The notes under the pieces were generated by a model that was not told the DNA's origin, did not search any database, and saw nothing but the letters and a program-made list of their open reading frames with translations. Positions 24,903-34,870 of a stretch of 64,000 nt of DNA are shown in pieces (position 1 is the stretch's first letter; every line of letters starts with the position of its first letter). This stretch comes from Kofleriaceae bacterium (GTDB lineage: Bacteria > Myxococcota_A > Polyangia > Haliangiales > Haliangiaceae). The DNA lies in the NCBI GenBank assembly GCA_018057825.1, contig JAGPCY010000015.1:24200-88199 (forward strand), in the 5' to 3' direction. Both the position numbers and the translations under genes were made by a program.

Positions 24903-26269
24903 GCGGCGTGATCCTCGTCGTCGGCGTCGTCGGCGTCCTCGGCGTCCTCGTCCTCGGGGTCCTCGCTCTCGGGGTCACCATCGGGGACCGCGACGATCGT
25001 CGTGCGCGCCGACGGCACCAGGTAGGTCGCGATCACCCGGACCACGTCCTCGGCAGTGACCGCGGCCAGGCGCTGGCCGAGCTCGGCCAGGGTCCGGAAG
25101 TCGCCCAGGGCGGTCTCGTGGTGGCCGAGCGCCTCGGCCTTGCCGTCGGCATCGACGAGCTGGGCCCAGAAGTCGGTCTCGGTCAGGTTCTTGGCCTTCA
25201 TCAGCTCGCCCGGGGTGACGCCCTCGGCCACCACCTCGGCCAGGACCTCGTCGAGGACCGCGATCGCGTCGGCGGCGCGATGACCGCGGGTGCAGGTCAT
25301 CGCCACCCGACACAGCGACGGATCGCGAAACGGCGTGAGCTGGACGTCGACCGACGACACCAGCTCGCGCTCGATCACCAGGCGGCGGTGCAGCCGGGCC
25401 GACGGGCTGCCGGCCAGGAGCGTGGTGGCCAGCTCGAGGGCGGCCCAGTCGGGGTGGGCCTGGCCGACCGCGCGCCAGCCCAGGAGCACCCGGTCGCTGG
25501 AGATCGGCTTGGCGCTGACCAGCTCCCGCGGCCCCGACGGCGGTGGCTCGATCAGCGCGGCGCGGTCGGGCAGGGCGGCGGGCGCCAGATCGCCGTAGGC
25601 CGCGACCACCTGGGCCAGGAGGTCGGCCTCGTCGATCGCGCCGACCACCACCAGGGTGGCGTTGTTGACCGCGTACCAGGTCCGGTAGAACGCGCGGATC
25701 TGCTCGAGGGTGACCGCGCGGATGTCCGCCATCCACCCGATCGTCGGCCAGCGATACGGGTGGACGTCGAACGCGGTGGCCATGAGCTGCTCGTCGAGCC
25801 AGCCGTCGATGTCGTCCTCGACGCGCTCGCGGCGCTCGTTGGTGACAACGTCGCGCTCGGGCTCGACGGTGGCCGACTCGAGCACCAGGCGGTGCATGCG
25901 CTCGCTCTCGAGGCGGATCGCGAGGGGCAGCTCGTGGGCCGGTAGGCTGAGGCGGTAGTGGGTCCAGTCGACCCAGGTCGCGGCGTTGGACTCGCCGCCG
26001 GTGGCCTCGACGACGCGATCGAACTCGCCGGGCGGCAGCGACTGGGTCTGGCCGAACATCAGGTGCTCGAACAGGTGCGCGAGGCCGGTCTGGCCGACCT
26101 CCTCGTGGCGCGAGCCGACCCGGAACCAGGTCTGGTACGACACGATCGGCGCGCTGCGATCGACGGCGCACACCACGCCGAGCCCGTTGCTCAGGCGCCA
26201 GCGCCGGACCGGCACAGCGCCGATCGCGCCTTCGGCTTCGAGAGTCACGCCTGCGAGTGCGGGGACCAC
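24899..26269 (-). CDS. M16-family zinc peptidase, active subunit
   Basis: The 456-aa product has the inverted zinc motif HLFEH (H65, E68, H69) in GLAHLFEHLMFGQT. The downstream acidic ligand region is ERDVVTNERRERVEDD. The C-terminal M16 domain is also present (AVGQAHPDWAALELATTLL). The tail is a run of Glu/Asp (DPESEDPEDEDAEDAD). No signal peptide is obvious, so it may be cytosolic, or it may be exported by a route I cannot see. The start is GTG 26269. It is coupled to the degenerate partner by a GTGA overlap. Confidence 0.93.
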   Translation of the reverse strand: MVPALAGVTLEAEGAIGAVPVRRWRLSNGLGVVCAVDRSAPIVSYQTWFRVGSRHEEVGQTGLAHLFEHLMFGQTQSLPPGEFDRVVEATGGESNAATWVDWTHYRLSLPAHELPLAIRLESERMHRLVLESATVEPERDVVTNERRERVEDDIDGWLDEQLMATAFDVHPYRWPTIGWMADIRAVTLEQIRAFYRTWYAVNNATLVVVGAIDEADLLAQVVAAYGDLAPAALPDRAALIEPPPSGPRELVSAKPISSDRVLLGWRAVGQAHPDWAALELATTLLAGSPSARLHRRLVIERELVSSVDVQLTPFRDPSLCRVAMTCTRGHRAADAIAVLDEVLAEVVAEGVTPGELMKAKNLTETDFWAQLVDADGKAEALGHHETALGDFRTLAELGQRLAAVTAEDVVRVIATYLVPSARTTIVAVPDGDPESEDPEDEDAEDADDADDEDHAA

Positions 26270-26334
26270 CCGAACGTTCTACCAGGCCCGCCGGGTCGCG
26301 CCCACGGCCGCCGCCGTGGTTTCGCCGCGCGTCG

Positions 26335-27414
26335 TCAGGTCAAGGCGACGTCGATCGTCAGATCGGCGATCGCGCCGAGCGCGCGCTCGCCGCCGACCAG
26401 CTCGGCCGGCGTCACGACGCCGATCGCGTCGAGGGCGCCGTTGGCCAGGCCATGGGCCAGGCGCGCGGCGATCGCGGCCGTGATCGCATAGAGATCGCGG
26501 CCCGAGGCGGTGACCGTCGCGGTGCGGCGCGGCCCGTGGGCGGTCGCGACCACCGCGAAGCGCGTGAGGCCGTGGGCGTCGTCGGGCGGCGCGCGGCCGG
26601 GGTCGACCAGGGCGTCGATCGTGGCGGCGGCGCCGGGCACCCAGCGCAGGAGCGGCGCCGCGGCGCCCAGGGCCCGATCGAGCCAGGGCGCGCCGGTCGG
26701 CGCGACGTAGGTGTCGACGCGATCGACGCGATGGCGGCGCGGCACGGTGATGGCCTCGACGGTGGCGAAGGGCCGGGCCCGGCGCAGGCCGAGGTCGCCG
26801 AAGTCGATGGTCTTGCCGCGCGCGGTCGGCGCGACCTCGTCCCAGCGGCCGCGCTGCCAGCGCGGCGCCGGACCGGCCAGGGCCGCGACCAGCGAGCGCG
26901 CCATCCCCGGCGCGATCGCGGCGCCGTCGAAGCCGTAGGCGATCTCGATCGCGGCGACCGGCTCGTCGACCGCGGCCAGCGCCGCCACCGCCCAGTCGGC
27001 GGCCCAGTCGCCGAGCGCGCCGAACCCACCGACCGCGCTGACCAGGCAGCGCCCGCTGCGGCGGGCCGCCGACTCATGCTCCTCGTACAGCGCGCGCACG
27101 AAGCCGGGCTCGATCGCGACGTCGAGGTAGTGGACCTCGGCGGCCACCGCCGCGGCCGCCAGCGCCGGGCCGACCCGGGCGAAGGGACCGGCGGCGCCGA
27201 TCACGGCGGTGCAGCCCGCCAGCGCCTCGATCAGGGCGGCGCGATCGTGGATCGGCGCCGCCACGACGTCGCCCGGGACCAGGCCGAGCTCATCGGCGGC
27301 GGCGACCAGGCGCAGCCGATCGCGGCCGACCAGGCGGACCGCGGCGCCGCGCTCGACCAGGGCGGCCGCGATCCGGCGGCCGATCGCCCCGGCTGCGCCG
27401 TAGACGGCGATCAC
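26335..27414 (-). CDS. Saccharopine-dehydrogenase-like NAD(P)-binding oxidoreductase
   Basis: The 359-aa protein has an N-terminal Rossmann motif (VYGAAGAIGRRIAAALVERG). Features of the trans-acting enoyl reductase / saccharopine dehydrogenase-like family follow (CTAVIGAAGPFARVG, VHYLDVAIEPGFVRAL, VGGFGALGDWAADWAVA). The start is GTG 27414, overlapping the stop of the upstream barrel gene (GTGA). The substrate is unknown. Relatives act on lipid or polyketide intermediates in some bacteria, but nothing here fixes that. Confidence 0.85.
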   Translation of the reverse strand: MIAVYGAAGAIGRRIAAALVERGAAVRLVGRDRLRLVAAADELGLVPGDVVAAPIHDRAALIEALAGCTAVIGAAGPFARVGPALAAAAVAAEVHYLDVAIEPGFVRALYEEHESAARRSGRCLVSAVGGFGALGDWAADWAVAALAAVDEPVAAIEIAYGFDGAAIAPGMARSLVAALAGPAPRWQRGRWDEVAPTARGKTIDFGDLGLRRARPFATVEAITVPRRHRVDRVDTYVAPTGAPWLDRALGAAAPLLRWVPGAAATIDALVDPGRAPPDDAHGLTRFAVVATAHGPRRTATVTASGRDLYAITAAIAARLAHGLANGALDAIGVVTPAELVGGERALGAIADLTIDVALT

Positions 27415-28826
27415 AGCGGAAACCCCAAGGTCAGGCGCGCGCTGTGGCCGAGACGCCAGTAGTCGCCCAGGCCGGTCGCCATGCCGTAGCCGGCGCGCAC
27501 CGACGCGCAGGCCGGGGCGTCGTAGTCGTAGCCGGCGTCGGCGCACCCGAGCTGGGCCAGCGGATCGAACCGGCTCGCCCCGGTGGTCGTCGGGGCCTGG
27601 GCGTCGAGGCGATAGCCGAGCGACACCGTGAGCCGATCGCGGCGGAGCTGGACGCCGACGGCCGCGCTCACGCGCGCCGCCCAGGGCGCTCGCGCCGACA
27701 GCGCGGCGGCGGTGGTCGCGCCGGTGTCGTAGCCCAGCCGCGCACCGAACCGCCACACCCGCGCGTCGTCCTGTTCGGCGCCGACCTCGAGGGCGTAGGC
27801 GTCGTCGAGCCCGCGCGCCAGGGTCACGAACTCCGGCACCCCGGCGTCGGCGAGCTCGCCGCCGAACACCCGCAGGTGTTGCGGCTCGGCCCGCGACAGC
27901 CGGCGCAGACGGGCCTCGGCGGTGGCGTCCCAGCCCCGGGGCAACGTGGCGCGCAGCCCGACGCGGTAGGTCTCGGGCAGGTGCTGATGGAAGACCGCAT
28001 CGCCGCGGACCTCCGCGCCGCCGTCGCGCGGGGCGCGGGTGATGATCGCGGTGCCGGCGGTGGTGTAGCGGCCCGACTCCCACGGCCGCTGCGCCGACAG
28101 CCCGAGCGTCAACCCGCGCGGCAGCCGCACCAGGACGCCGAGGGTGTAGACCGCGTCGTTGATGCCCAGGGTCGCGGGCTCGAGCTCGACCCGCCACAGC
28201 TCGCGGGCCGCCGGGGCGCCCAGCCCACAGGCCACGCCGCCGCAGTCGCTGCCGATGCCGCGGACCGGATCGCGGCCAGCCTCGAGGGCGGTGTCGCGGG
28301 CGAACCGCAGGACCTGGCGGTGGTCGGTGACGTCGACCCAGATGCCGAAGTGGAAGCGGCTGCCGAAGCGGAACGCGACCCCGGCGCCGCCGCCGAAGCG
28401 CCGGGTCCGGGACCCGCGGGTGTGCTCGGCGACCGCGGGATCGTCGATCGTCTCGTCGGGCGGCGGCACGTTGAGCTGGCCGGCGAACGACAGCGCGCGG
28501 CCGCCGGTGACCGCGCCGATCGCCAGGCCGGCGCCGGCGGTGCGGTCGCGCACGGCCTCGCCTGCGGTCACCGACCCGTCGAGCGCGACCTGGCGTCGGT
28601 CGATGCCGAGCTGGTCGACCGCGCCGAGCACGGTGACGGTCCCGAGCGTGCCCGGACGCAGGATCCCCAGGGTCGCGGGGTTGACCACCCCACCCGCGGG
28701 ATCGCCGCCGGTGACGCCGGCGAAGACCATTCCGTCGGCGCCGATCACCTCGCCCGGCTCGGCCCGGGCGGGGGTCACCGCGATCAGACCGATCGCGGCG
28801 CAGACCGAGGCCGACCTTGTGCGCAC
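27411..28826 (-). CDS. Outer-membrane beta-barrel protein (OMPP1/FadL-like)
   Basis: Starting at GTG 28826, the 471-aa product has a signal peptide ending TPARA. The mature start is EPGEVIGADGMVFAGVTGGDPAGGVVNPATLG, the N-terminal pattern of FadL/OMPP1 transporters that follow the rule of early Gly/Asn-Pro-Ala motifs. The rest is alternating amphipathic strands ending HSARLTLGFPL. Family members carry hydrophobic compounds across the outer membrane. It is coupled to the oxidoreductase downstream, suggesting uptake and conversion of a hydrophobic substrate (inference). Confidence 0.8.
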   Translation of the reverse strand: MRTRSASVCAAIGLIAVTPARAEPGEVIGADGMVFAGVTGGDPAGGVVNPATLGILRPGTLGTVTVLGAVDQLGIDRRQVALDGSVTAGEAVRDRTAGAGLAIGAVTGGRALSFAGQLNVPPPDETIDDPAVAEHTRGSRTRRFGGGAGVAFRFGSRFHFGIWVDVTDHRQVLRFARDTALEAGRDPVRGIGSDCGGVACGLGAPAARELWRVELEPATLGINDAVYTLGVLVRLPRGLTLGLSAQRPWESGRYTTAGTAIITRAPRDGGAEVRGDAVFHQHLPETYRVGLRATLPRGWDATAEARLRRLSRAEPQHLRVFGGELADAGVPEFVTLARGLDDAYALEVGAEQDDARVWRFGARLGYDTGATTAAALSARAPWAARVSAAVGVQLRRDRLTVSLGYRLDAQAPTTTGASRFDPLAQLGCADAGYDYDAPACASVRAGYGMATGLGDYWRLGHSARLTLGFPL

Positions 28827-28910
28827 GCCCGCACCGTACACCGAGTCGCGGCCGCCACGCGATCGCCGGTCACCGCCGATCGCGGCCCGCGGCCCTGGTA
28901 CACTGCGCCG

Positions 28911-30218
28911 GTGCGTAGAGCCATCGTCGTCGCGCTGATCGCGCTGGGGCTGTCGGCCGCTGCCGGCTGTGAGAAGACCAACCACGCCAACATCGACAAG
29001 TGGATGACCTCGAAGAAGGGGCCGGGGAAGCTGCGCGCGACCCTGCGCAACGGCTCGATCGATCCCGACCTGTCGGCCCACGCCGCCCAGAACTTGTTCC
29101 GGCGCAGCGAGGAGGAGGAGGTCAAGCGGGCCTTCGAGGGGATGGCGCCGGAGCGTCGGCGGGAGGTGGTCGCCAAGCTGGCGCCGCGGCTGTGGACCCT
29201 GGCCCGGATCGAGGGCGAGATGACCAAGCCGTCGCCGACCCAGGAGATCGGCAAGGACGCGCTGTGGGAGGTGCGGCCCTTCGCGGACGACGCCACCCGG
29301 GCCGCGATCGATGGCTACCTCACCGACTGGTTGACCGGCGGGTATTACGAGGGCCGGGCCTCCTCGGGCCGGATCGCCGGCGCCGCGATCATGCGCGCCC
29401 TCGGCCCCAAGGCCGGCGAGCGCCTGATCGCCGAGGCCAATCGGATCATCGCGGCGCCCGACAAGGACGGCAAGCGGCTGCGGCTCGGCGACCAGCTCCT
29501 CCTCGGGCTGGCGGCCTCGGGATCGCCCGACGCGGTCAAGCTGGTGATCGAGATCGCGACGATGAAGCGCGACGACGACACCCTGACCCGGCGCGCGATC
29601 GACGCCGTCTACAACGCCTTCATCGATCCCCGCGGGTTGTTCCCGGTGGCCGATCCCGCCGGGCTGGCGCCCAGCCTCGAGCGCCTGGGCGCGATCGCGC
29701 GCGACGATGGACAGGAGTCGCGGGTCGCCAACGACGCCGTCGAGCTGATCCGGGCGGTCGGGATGCCGGGCTGCCTGCCGCCGCTCCTCGAGATGGTCAG
29801 CCAGCCCCATCGCGATCCTGCGTTTCGGTGGGTCGGGGCCAATAACGCCATCCGCTGCGGCGGGGCCAAGGCCCTGGTCGAGGTCGCCGGCCGGCTGTCG
29901 ACCGGCGGCAGCTACGAGCAGAGCATCCTCTCGGGCGCGATCGTCGCGCCGCTGTCGACCCTGGGCGATCGCGAGGGGCTCCTGGCCGCGGCGCGCGAGC
30001 TGACCGGACACCCGAGCTGGGTCGCGCGCTGGATCGGGCTCGAGGCCCTGGCCTCCCTCGGCGGCAAGGCCGAGGCGGCGCGGATCGCCGGGCTGGCCAA
30101 GGACAAGGCCAAGCTCGTCGGCTACTGGGGCGATCAGTCCGGGCTGCCCAAGGCCCAGCAGAAGGCGGTGCCGACGCTGGGGCAGCGGGCGACCGAGCTC
30201 GGCGCGACCCTCAAGTGA
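28911..30218 (+). CDS. HEAT-repeat lipoprotein
   Basis: Starting at GTG 28911, the 435-aa product has a short signal peptide with lipobox (LSAAAGC). The mature part is alpha-helical: the first stretch (TNHANIDKWMTSKKGPGKL) resembles the first helices of HEAT/ARM proteins, and HEAT-like units recur along the chain (PSWVARWIGLEALASLGGKAEAARIAGLAK). It has no enzyme motif and is probably an envelope scaffold. It is divergent from the barrel gene with an 84 bp spacer. Confidence 0.82.
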   Translation: MRRAIVVALIALGLSAAAGCEKTNHANIDKWMTSKKGPGKLRATLRNGSIDPDLSAHAAQNLFRRSEEEEVKRAFEGMAPERRREVVAKLAPRLWTLARIEGEMTKPSPTQEIGKDALWEVRPFADDATRAAIDGYLTDWLTGGYYEGRASSGRIAGAAIMRALGPKAGERLIAEANRIIAAPDKDGKRLRLGDQLLLGLAASGSPDAVKLVIEIATMKRDDDTLTRRAIDAVYNAFIDPRGLFPVADPAGLAPSLERLGAIARDDGQESRVANDAVELIRAVGMPGCLPPLLEMVSQPHRDPAFRWVGANNAIRCGGAKALVEVAGRLSTGGSYEQSILSGAIVAPLSTLGDREGLLAAARELTGHPSWVARWIGLEALASLGGKAEAARIAGLAKDKAKLVGYWGDQSGLPKAQQKAVPTLGQRATELGATLK

Positions 30219-30385
30219 CCGGGCGCGAGGTCGGCACGGTGGCCGGGGAAGTGACGGCCGGCGCTGACAAAGGCGCCGCGAACTAGCGCGCGAGCGCCGA
30301 CAGGTAGTATCTTTGAGCTGGCCCTCAGTGGGGGGGCCACGCGATCGAGCGGTACTTCGATCGGCCACGCAGGAGCCACGCGCGG

Positions 30386-31135
<750 letters not shown>

Positions 31136-31147
<12 letters not shown>

Positions 31148-31494
31148 ACGTGTTGATCCGTGAACCCGGTGCGTAGCGCGCGGGCGCCGTGGTTTCTACC
31201 GGGCGGGTATCCGGAACCACCGACGTGAACCAGCGGTTTCAGAGGTGGCGGCGAACGGTCGTTGCGATGCGTTGCGTTGATCCTAGGACCGGCTGCGTAG
31301 CGCGCGGGCGCGGTGGTTTCTACCGGGCGGGTATGCATTTTGATCCCTGAACCCGGTGCGTAGCGCGCGGGGTTGGTGGTTCCTACCGGGCGGGTATCCG
31401 GCAGCCCGTGCGTGAACCAGCGGTTTCGGAGGTGGCGGGCGAACGGTCGTTGCGATGCGTTGATGCTGAACCCGGCGCGTGAGGCGCGAGCGTG
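31136..31494. repeat. Second intergenic repeat family (three to four units)
   Basis: Imperfect units share TTGATCCCTGAACCCGG, TGCGTAGCGCGCGGG and TACCGGGCGGGTAT. Units begin near 31154, 31278, 31340 and 31461. Two of them (31154-31277 and 31340-31460) also carry GTGAACCAGCGGTTTC and GAACGGTCGTTGCGATGCG; one is short and the last is truncated. A fragment at 31136-31149 overlaps the stop codon of the FHA gene. No protein-coding frame is conserved. The family is different from the hairpin arrays and runs directly into array C. Confidence 0.85.
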
Positions 31495-31938
31495 GTCACC
31501 ACCCACCTGCGCTGCACCACCCGGCGCCCCGGAGGGGCGCGTCTCGGGTGGGGGACCCGCCGGGGGCGTGACCCCGGCGGGGGAGGGTTTGGTGACAAAC
31601 CCTCCCAAAAGACACGGGGCGCGTCTCGGGTGGGGGACCCGCCGGGGACCTGGCCCCGGCGGGGGAGGGTTTGGTGACACGCACGTCCGAGGTCACCACC
31701 CATCTGCGTTGCACCACCGCGGCGCCCCGGAGGGGCGCCGGCGCCCCGGAGGGGCGCGTCTCGGGTGGGGGACCCGCCGGGGACCTGGCCCCGGCGGGGG
31801 AGGGTTTGGTGACACGCACGTCCGAGGTCACCAACCACCCGTGTTTGCACCACCGCGGCGCCCCGGAGGGGCGCGTCTCGGGTGGGGGACCCGCCGGGGA
31901 CCTGGCCCCGGCGGGGGAGGGTTTGGTGACAAACCCTC
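31494..31938. repeat. Multi-hairpin repeat array C
   Basis: About four units begin near 31494, 31613 (partial), 31689 and 31826. Heads read GGTCACCACCCACCTGCGCTG or close variants. GCGCCCC-GGA-GGGGCGC hairpins follow, then GTCTCGGGTGGGGGA. The central 10 bp stem is CCCGCCGGGG/CCCCGGCGGG (for example 31556-31581). The last element is GGAGGGTTTG-GTGA-CAAACCCTCC, complete at about 31581-31606 and 31915-31937. Compared with array B the last stem changes CCTCC to CCCTCC with the matching change on the other arm, so pairing is kept. The right edge touches the stop of the minus-strand His-rich lipoprotein gene. Confidence 0.88.
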
Positions 31939-31940
31939 AA

Positions 31941-32189
31941 TCAAAACGGATGGTGATGGCCGTTGGGCCCCGCCAGGTGGGGATGCGGGTGCGGGTGGTG
32001 ATGGTGCGGGCTGGTGCCGTGGGGATGGGCGCCGTGGGCGTGCTCGTGGGGCTTGTGCTTGGGCGCGGCCGGACGATTCGGCGTCGGCTCGACGCGCCAG
32101 GTGCGCTTGCGCGGAGCGGGGCGGGGGCTCGAGGAGCAGGCCGCGACGCTGAGCAGACCGAACACGGCGACGAGCGCGAGCCAGCGCAT
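31941..32189 (-). CDS. Histidine-rich lipoprotein
   Basis: The 82-aa product starts at ATG 32189 (MRWLALVAVFG); a GTG one codon earlier is also possible. The lipobox is LSVAAC. After a basic Pro-rich spacer the tail is His-rich (HKPHEHAHGAHPHG, HHHHPHPHPHLAGPNGHHHPF, nearly half His/Pro). Such tails bind Ni, Zn or Cu in other proteins, so a surface metal buffer is plausible. The start overlaps the upstream stop as TGATG. The stop lies within 4 bp of a hairpin of array C. The ORF is short, but the strong signal, coupling and composition support it. Confidence 0.75.
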   Translation of the reverse strand: MRWLALVAVFGLLSVAACSSSPRPAPRKRTWRVEPTPNRPAAPKHKPHEHAHGAHPHGTSPHHHHPHPHPHLAGPNGHHHPF

Positions 32190-33772
32190 CACTTCTTCTT
32201 CGAGTCTGCCATGCGGCGCTTGAGCGCCGCCAGCTCATCGTCGAGCGTGGCCGACGATCGCTGGTTCGCGGCCGCGGCCTTGGCCTTGAGATCGGCCAGC
32301 GGATCGCGCGGCGGCGCGGTCGGGCGCGGCGGCGGCGGGCTGGTCGCGGCGGCGCTGGCAGCGGCGCTGGCGGCGGCGGTCGTGGCGCCAGCGGCCCGGG
32401 CCGCGACGGCCGCTGCGTCGAGGGCGGCCAGCTCGCGATCGAGCGTCGCCAGCTCGCCGAGCATGCGATGCATCGCCGAGCGCTCGGCCTCGGCGCGCGT
32501 GGCGTCGCCGGCGCCGGTGGCGAGGTCGGCGGCGCGGCGGGCCGCTTCGACCGCGCGCACGAGCTCGGCCTTGCGCGTGACCGCCTCGGCTCGCACCGCG
32601 GCCAGATCGGCCGCCGGAGGTGGCGGCGGGGCGGCGGCGCCGCCGAGATCCTCGAGGTCGCCGGGCATGGCGGCGGCCCGCGCGGCGGCGGTCGCGGCGC
32701 TGGTCGCCGAGCGGAGGCGCTCGTGGGTCGCGGCCCGGGCCTCGGCGCGTCCCTCCTCGAGGACGGCGCGCTTGTCGGCGCCGACCGTCCACACCACCTC
32801 GGCGATCTGGCCGGCGCCGTCGGGGGCCGGCGCCAGAGGGGGAGCGGCCAGCGCGGCTTCGATCGCGCTCGCCACCAGGAGCGGGCTCGGCGCCGCGGCC
32901 CCCGCGCCGCGGGCCTCGAGGGCCTTGAGGGCGCGCGCGCCGGCCTCGGCGGGATCGTCGAGGAGGCCGATCATGCGCGCGCCGATGAGCTGGGCCCGCG
33001 CGATCGCCCGGGCGGTCGGTCGCGCGACCACGACGTCGCCGGCGCGCCAGGTCCGCGCGGCGTCGGCGCTGGCGCCGAACAGCTTGGCGCGCAGGCCGAG
33101 CATCGGGACCTGGCGGCGCAGCACCGCGGCGGCGTCGACATCGCCGGCGGCGTCGAACAGGTAGGTCAGGCGCTCGCTGACGTCGGCCAGCGAGAGCTGG
33201 AGCGCCAGCGCGCCGGTGGCCTCGGCGCCCAGCCCGGCGACCTCGACCACCACCGCCCGGGTGGCGATCGCGAAGCGGGCCTGCAGCGCGGCCCGGGCCT
33301 CGGCGCCGGCCGCGGCGAAGGCGTACTCACCGACCGGGCCGACCACCACGATCCGATCGGCCTCGACCCCGGCCTCGGCCAGCGCCACCGCCGCGTGGTC
33401 GTCGATCGCGCACACCCGATCGGCGTTGGTCTCGCCCCAGCCCCGGCCCGGCTCGAGCTCGCCGACCACGCCGATCACCGGCGCCGGGTTGGTCACGGCG
33501 TCGCGCGCGGTGGTGAGCGCCGCGGTGGTGAACGGATCGAAGCCGACCGCGACGTCGGGCGGGTTGGCGTCGATCTCCTTGCGCAGCCGCCGCTCGGCGG
33601 TCTCGCCGAGCAGCACCCGACGCATGCGATCGGGCAGGCCGCCACCACCGACCGCGCCGAGATCGATCGCGCGCACCCGCATGCCGGCGGCCTCGCAGGC
33701 GGCCAGCACCGGCACCACCACCGCCGGCTCGGCCGCGCTCGAGGTGACGATCAGGACGTGGGGCGCAGTCAC
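32189..33772 (-). CDS. Protein with glycosyltransferase-B-like N-terminus and coiled-coil tail
   Basis: The 527-aa product starts at GTG 33772, overlapping the upstream dehydrogenase stop (GTGA). Residues ~1-290 have a Rossmann-like opening (HVLIVTSSAAEPAVVVPVLAACEAAGMRVRAIDLG). The layout is that of MurG-type glycosyltransferases (GVVGELEPGRGWGETNADRVCAIDD, RIVVVGPVGEYAFAAAG), but I see no diagnostic donor-binding motif. Residues ~300-527 are Ala-rich helical with a Pro-rich break and a basic end (ALKRRMADSKKK). It may be cytosolic or membrane-associated. The function is uncertain. It sits between a 2-hydroxyacid dehydrogenase and a His-rich lipoprotein. Confidence 0.7.
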   Translation of the reverse strand: MTAPHVLIVTSSAAEPAVVVPVLAACEAAGMRVRAIDLGAVGGGGLPDRMRRVLLGETAERRLRKEIDANPPDVAVGFDPFTTAALTTARDAVTNPAPVIGVVGELEPGRGWGETNADRVCAIDDHAAVALAEAGVEADRIVVVGPVGEYAFAAAGAEARAALQARFAIATRAVVVEVAGLGAEATGALALQLSLADVSERLTYLFDAAGDVDAAAVLRRQVPMLGLRAKLFGASADAARTWRAGDVVVARPTARAIARAQLIGARMIGLLDDPAEAGARALKALEARGAGAAAPSPLLVASAIEAALAAPPLAPAPDGAGQIAEVVWTVGADKRAVLEEGRAEARAATHERLRSATSAATAAARAAAMPGDLEDLGGAAAPPPPPAADLAAVRAEAVTRKAELVRAVEAARRAADLATGAGDATRAEAERSAMHRMLGELATLDRELAALDAAAVAARAAGATTAAASAAASAAATSPPPPRPTAPPRDPLADLKAKAAAANQRSSATLDDELAALKRRMADSKKK

Positions 33773-34725
33773 GCGCGCACCCGGTTGGGCGGTTCGCGCC
33801 CGGCCAGGACGTCACACACGGCGTCGATGCACAGCTCGGCCATACGCACCCGAGCTGTAGTGGTAGCGGATCCCAGGTGCGGCGCCAAGACGGTGCGGGG
33901 GGCGGCCGCCAGCCGCGGCGGGATCGCCGGTTCGGCGCGGTAGACGTCGAGCCCGGCGGCGCCCAGGTGACCGGCCTCGAGGGCGTCGGCGACCGCGTCG
34001 TCATCGAGGCAGGCGCCGCGCGCGGCGTTGATCAGGATCGCGCCGCGCCGCATCCGGGCCAGCGCGCCGCGATCGATGATCCCGCGGGTCGCGGGGGTGA
34101 GCGGGCAGTGCAAGGACACCACGTCGCTGTCGGCCAGGAGCTCGTCGAACCCGACCCAGGTCACGTCGCCGTCGCGGCCGGTCCGCGGGCCGCGGGTGTC
34201 GGCCGCGATCACCCGCATCGCGAAGCCCTGGGCGCGGCGGGCGACGGCGCGGCCGATCCGCCCGAGGCCGATGAGGCCGAGGGTGCGCCCCGCCAGCTCG
34301 GTGCCGAGGAGGAACTCGGGGGCCCAACCGTTCCAGCGGCCGGCCCGCAGCAGGCGCTCGCCGTCGCCGAGGTGGCGCGCCGCGGCCAGGATGAGCGCCC
34401 AGGTGAAGTCCGCGGTGGCCTCGGTCAGGACGTCGGGCGTGTTGGTCACGATCACGCCGCGGGTCGCGGCCGCCGCCAGGTCGACGTTGTCGTAGCCGAC
34501 CGCGTAGTTGGCGATCACCCGTAGGCGTGGTGCGGCATCGAGGGTCGCGGCGTCGACCCGATCGTCGAGGAGGGTCACCAGGGCGTCGGCGTCGGCGGCC
34601 GCGGCCAGCCAGGTCGCGCGATCCCAGCGCGGTCCCGGCGGCTCGCACACGACGTGGCCGGCCAGGCGCGGGCGCCACGGCGGCGCGCCTTCGGGCAGAC
34701 GGGCGGTGAAGACGACCTTGGCCAC
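33769..34725 (-). CDS. D-2-hydroxyacid dehydrogenase (glyoxylate/hydroxypyruvate reductase type)
   Basis: The start is GTG 34725 (VAKVVFTARLPEG), giving 318 aa. It shows the D-isomer 2-hydroxyacid dehydrogenase signatures: IANYAVGYDNVDLAAA, NAD motif GLIGLGRIGRAVA, SLHCPLTPATRGIID, the catalytic Arg in NAARGACLDDDAV, and the His of APHLGSATTTARVRM. Glyoxylate or hydroxypyruvate is the usual substrate of close relatives. It is first in a three-gene coupled operon. The longer upstream frame has no homology-like content. Confidence 0.93.
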   Translation of the reverse strand: MAKVVFTARLPEGAPPWRPRLAGHVVCEPPGPRWDRATWLAAAADADALVTLLDDRVDAATLDAAPRLRVIANYAVGYDNVDLAAAATRGVIVTNTPDVLTEATADFTWALILAAARHLGDGERLLRAGRWNGWAPEFLLGTELAGRTLGLIGLGRIGRAVARRAQGFAMRVIAADTRGPRTGRDGDVTWVGFDELLADSDVVSLHCPLTPATRGIIDRGALARMRRGAILINAARGACLDDDAVADALEAGHLGAAGLDVYRAEPAIPPRLAAAPRTVLAPHLGSATTTARVRMAELCIDAVCDVLAGREPPNRVRA

Positions 34726-34788
34726 GCCATCGGAGTGCCCGACCGCGCGGCTGGGCGCAAGCCCCGCGCGCCGGTCGTCAGATGCTGA

Positions 34789-34817
34789 TTGACAACCACA
34801 ATGTCCCACCTTAGCTT
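34789..34817 (+). promoter_or_regulatory. Candidate sigma-70-type promoter for the ATPase-TPR gene
   Basis: The divergent intergenic region 34726-34870 contains a locally AT-rich patch with TTGACA at 34789-34794. A weak -10 candidate TAGCTT follows at 34812-34817, giving 17 nt spacing. The -35 is a full consensus match; the -10 matches only at T, A and the last T. Confidence 0.4.
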
Positions 34818-34870
34818 CCGCGCGCTTCTCGGGGCCCACCGGCCCTGGGGCGAGAGGCGACGGACGAGCT

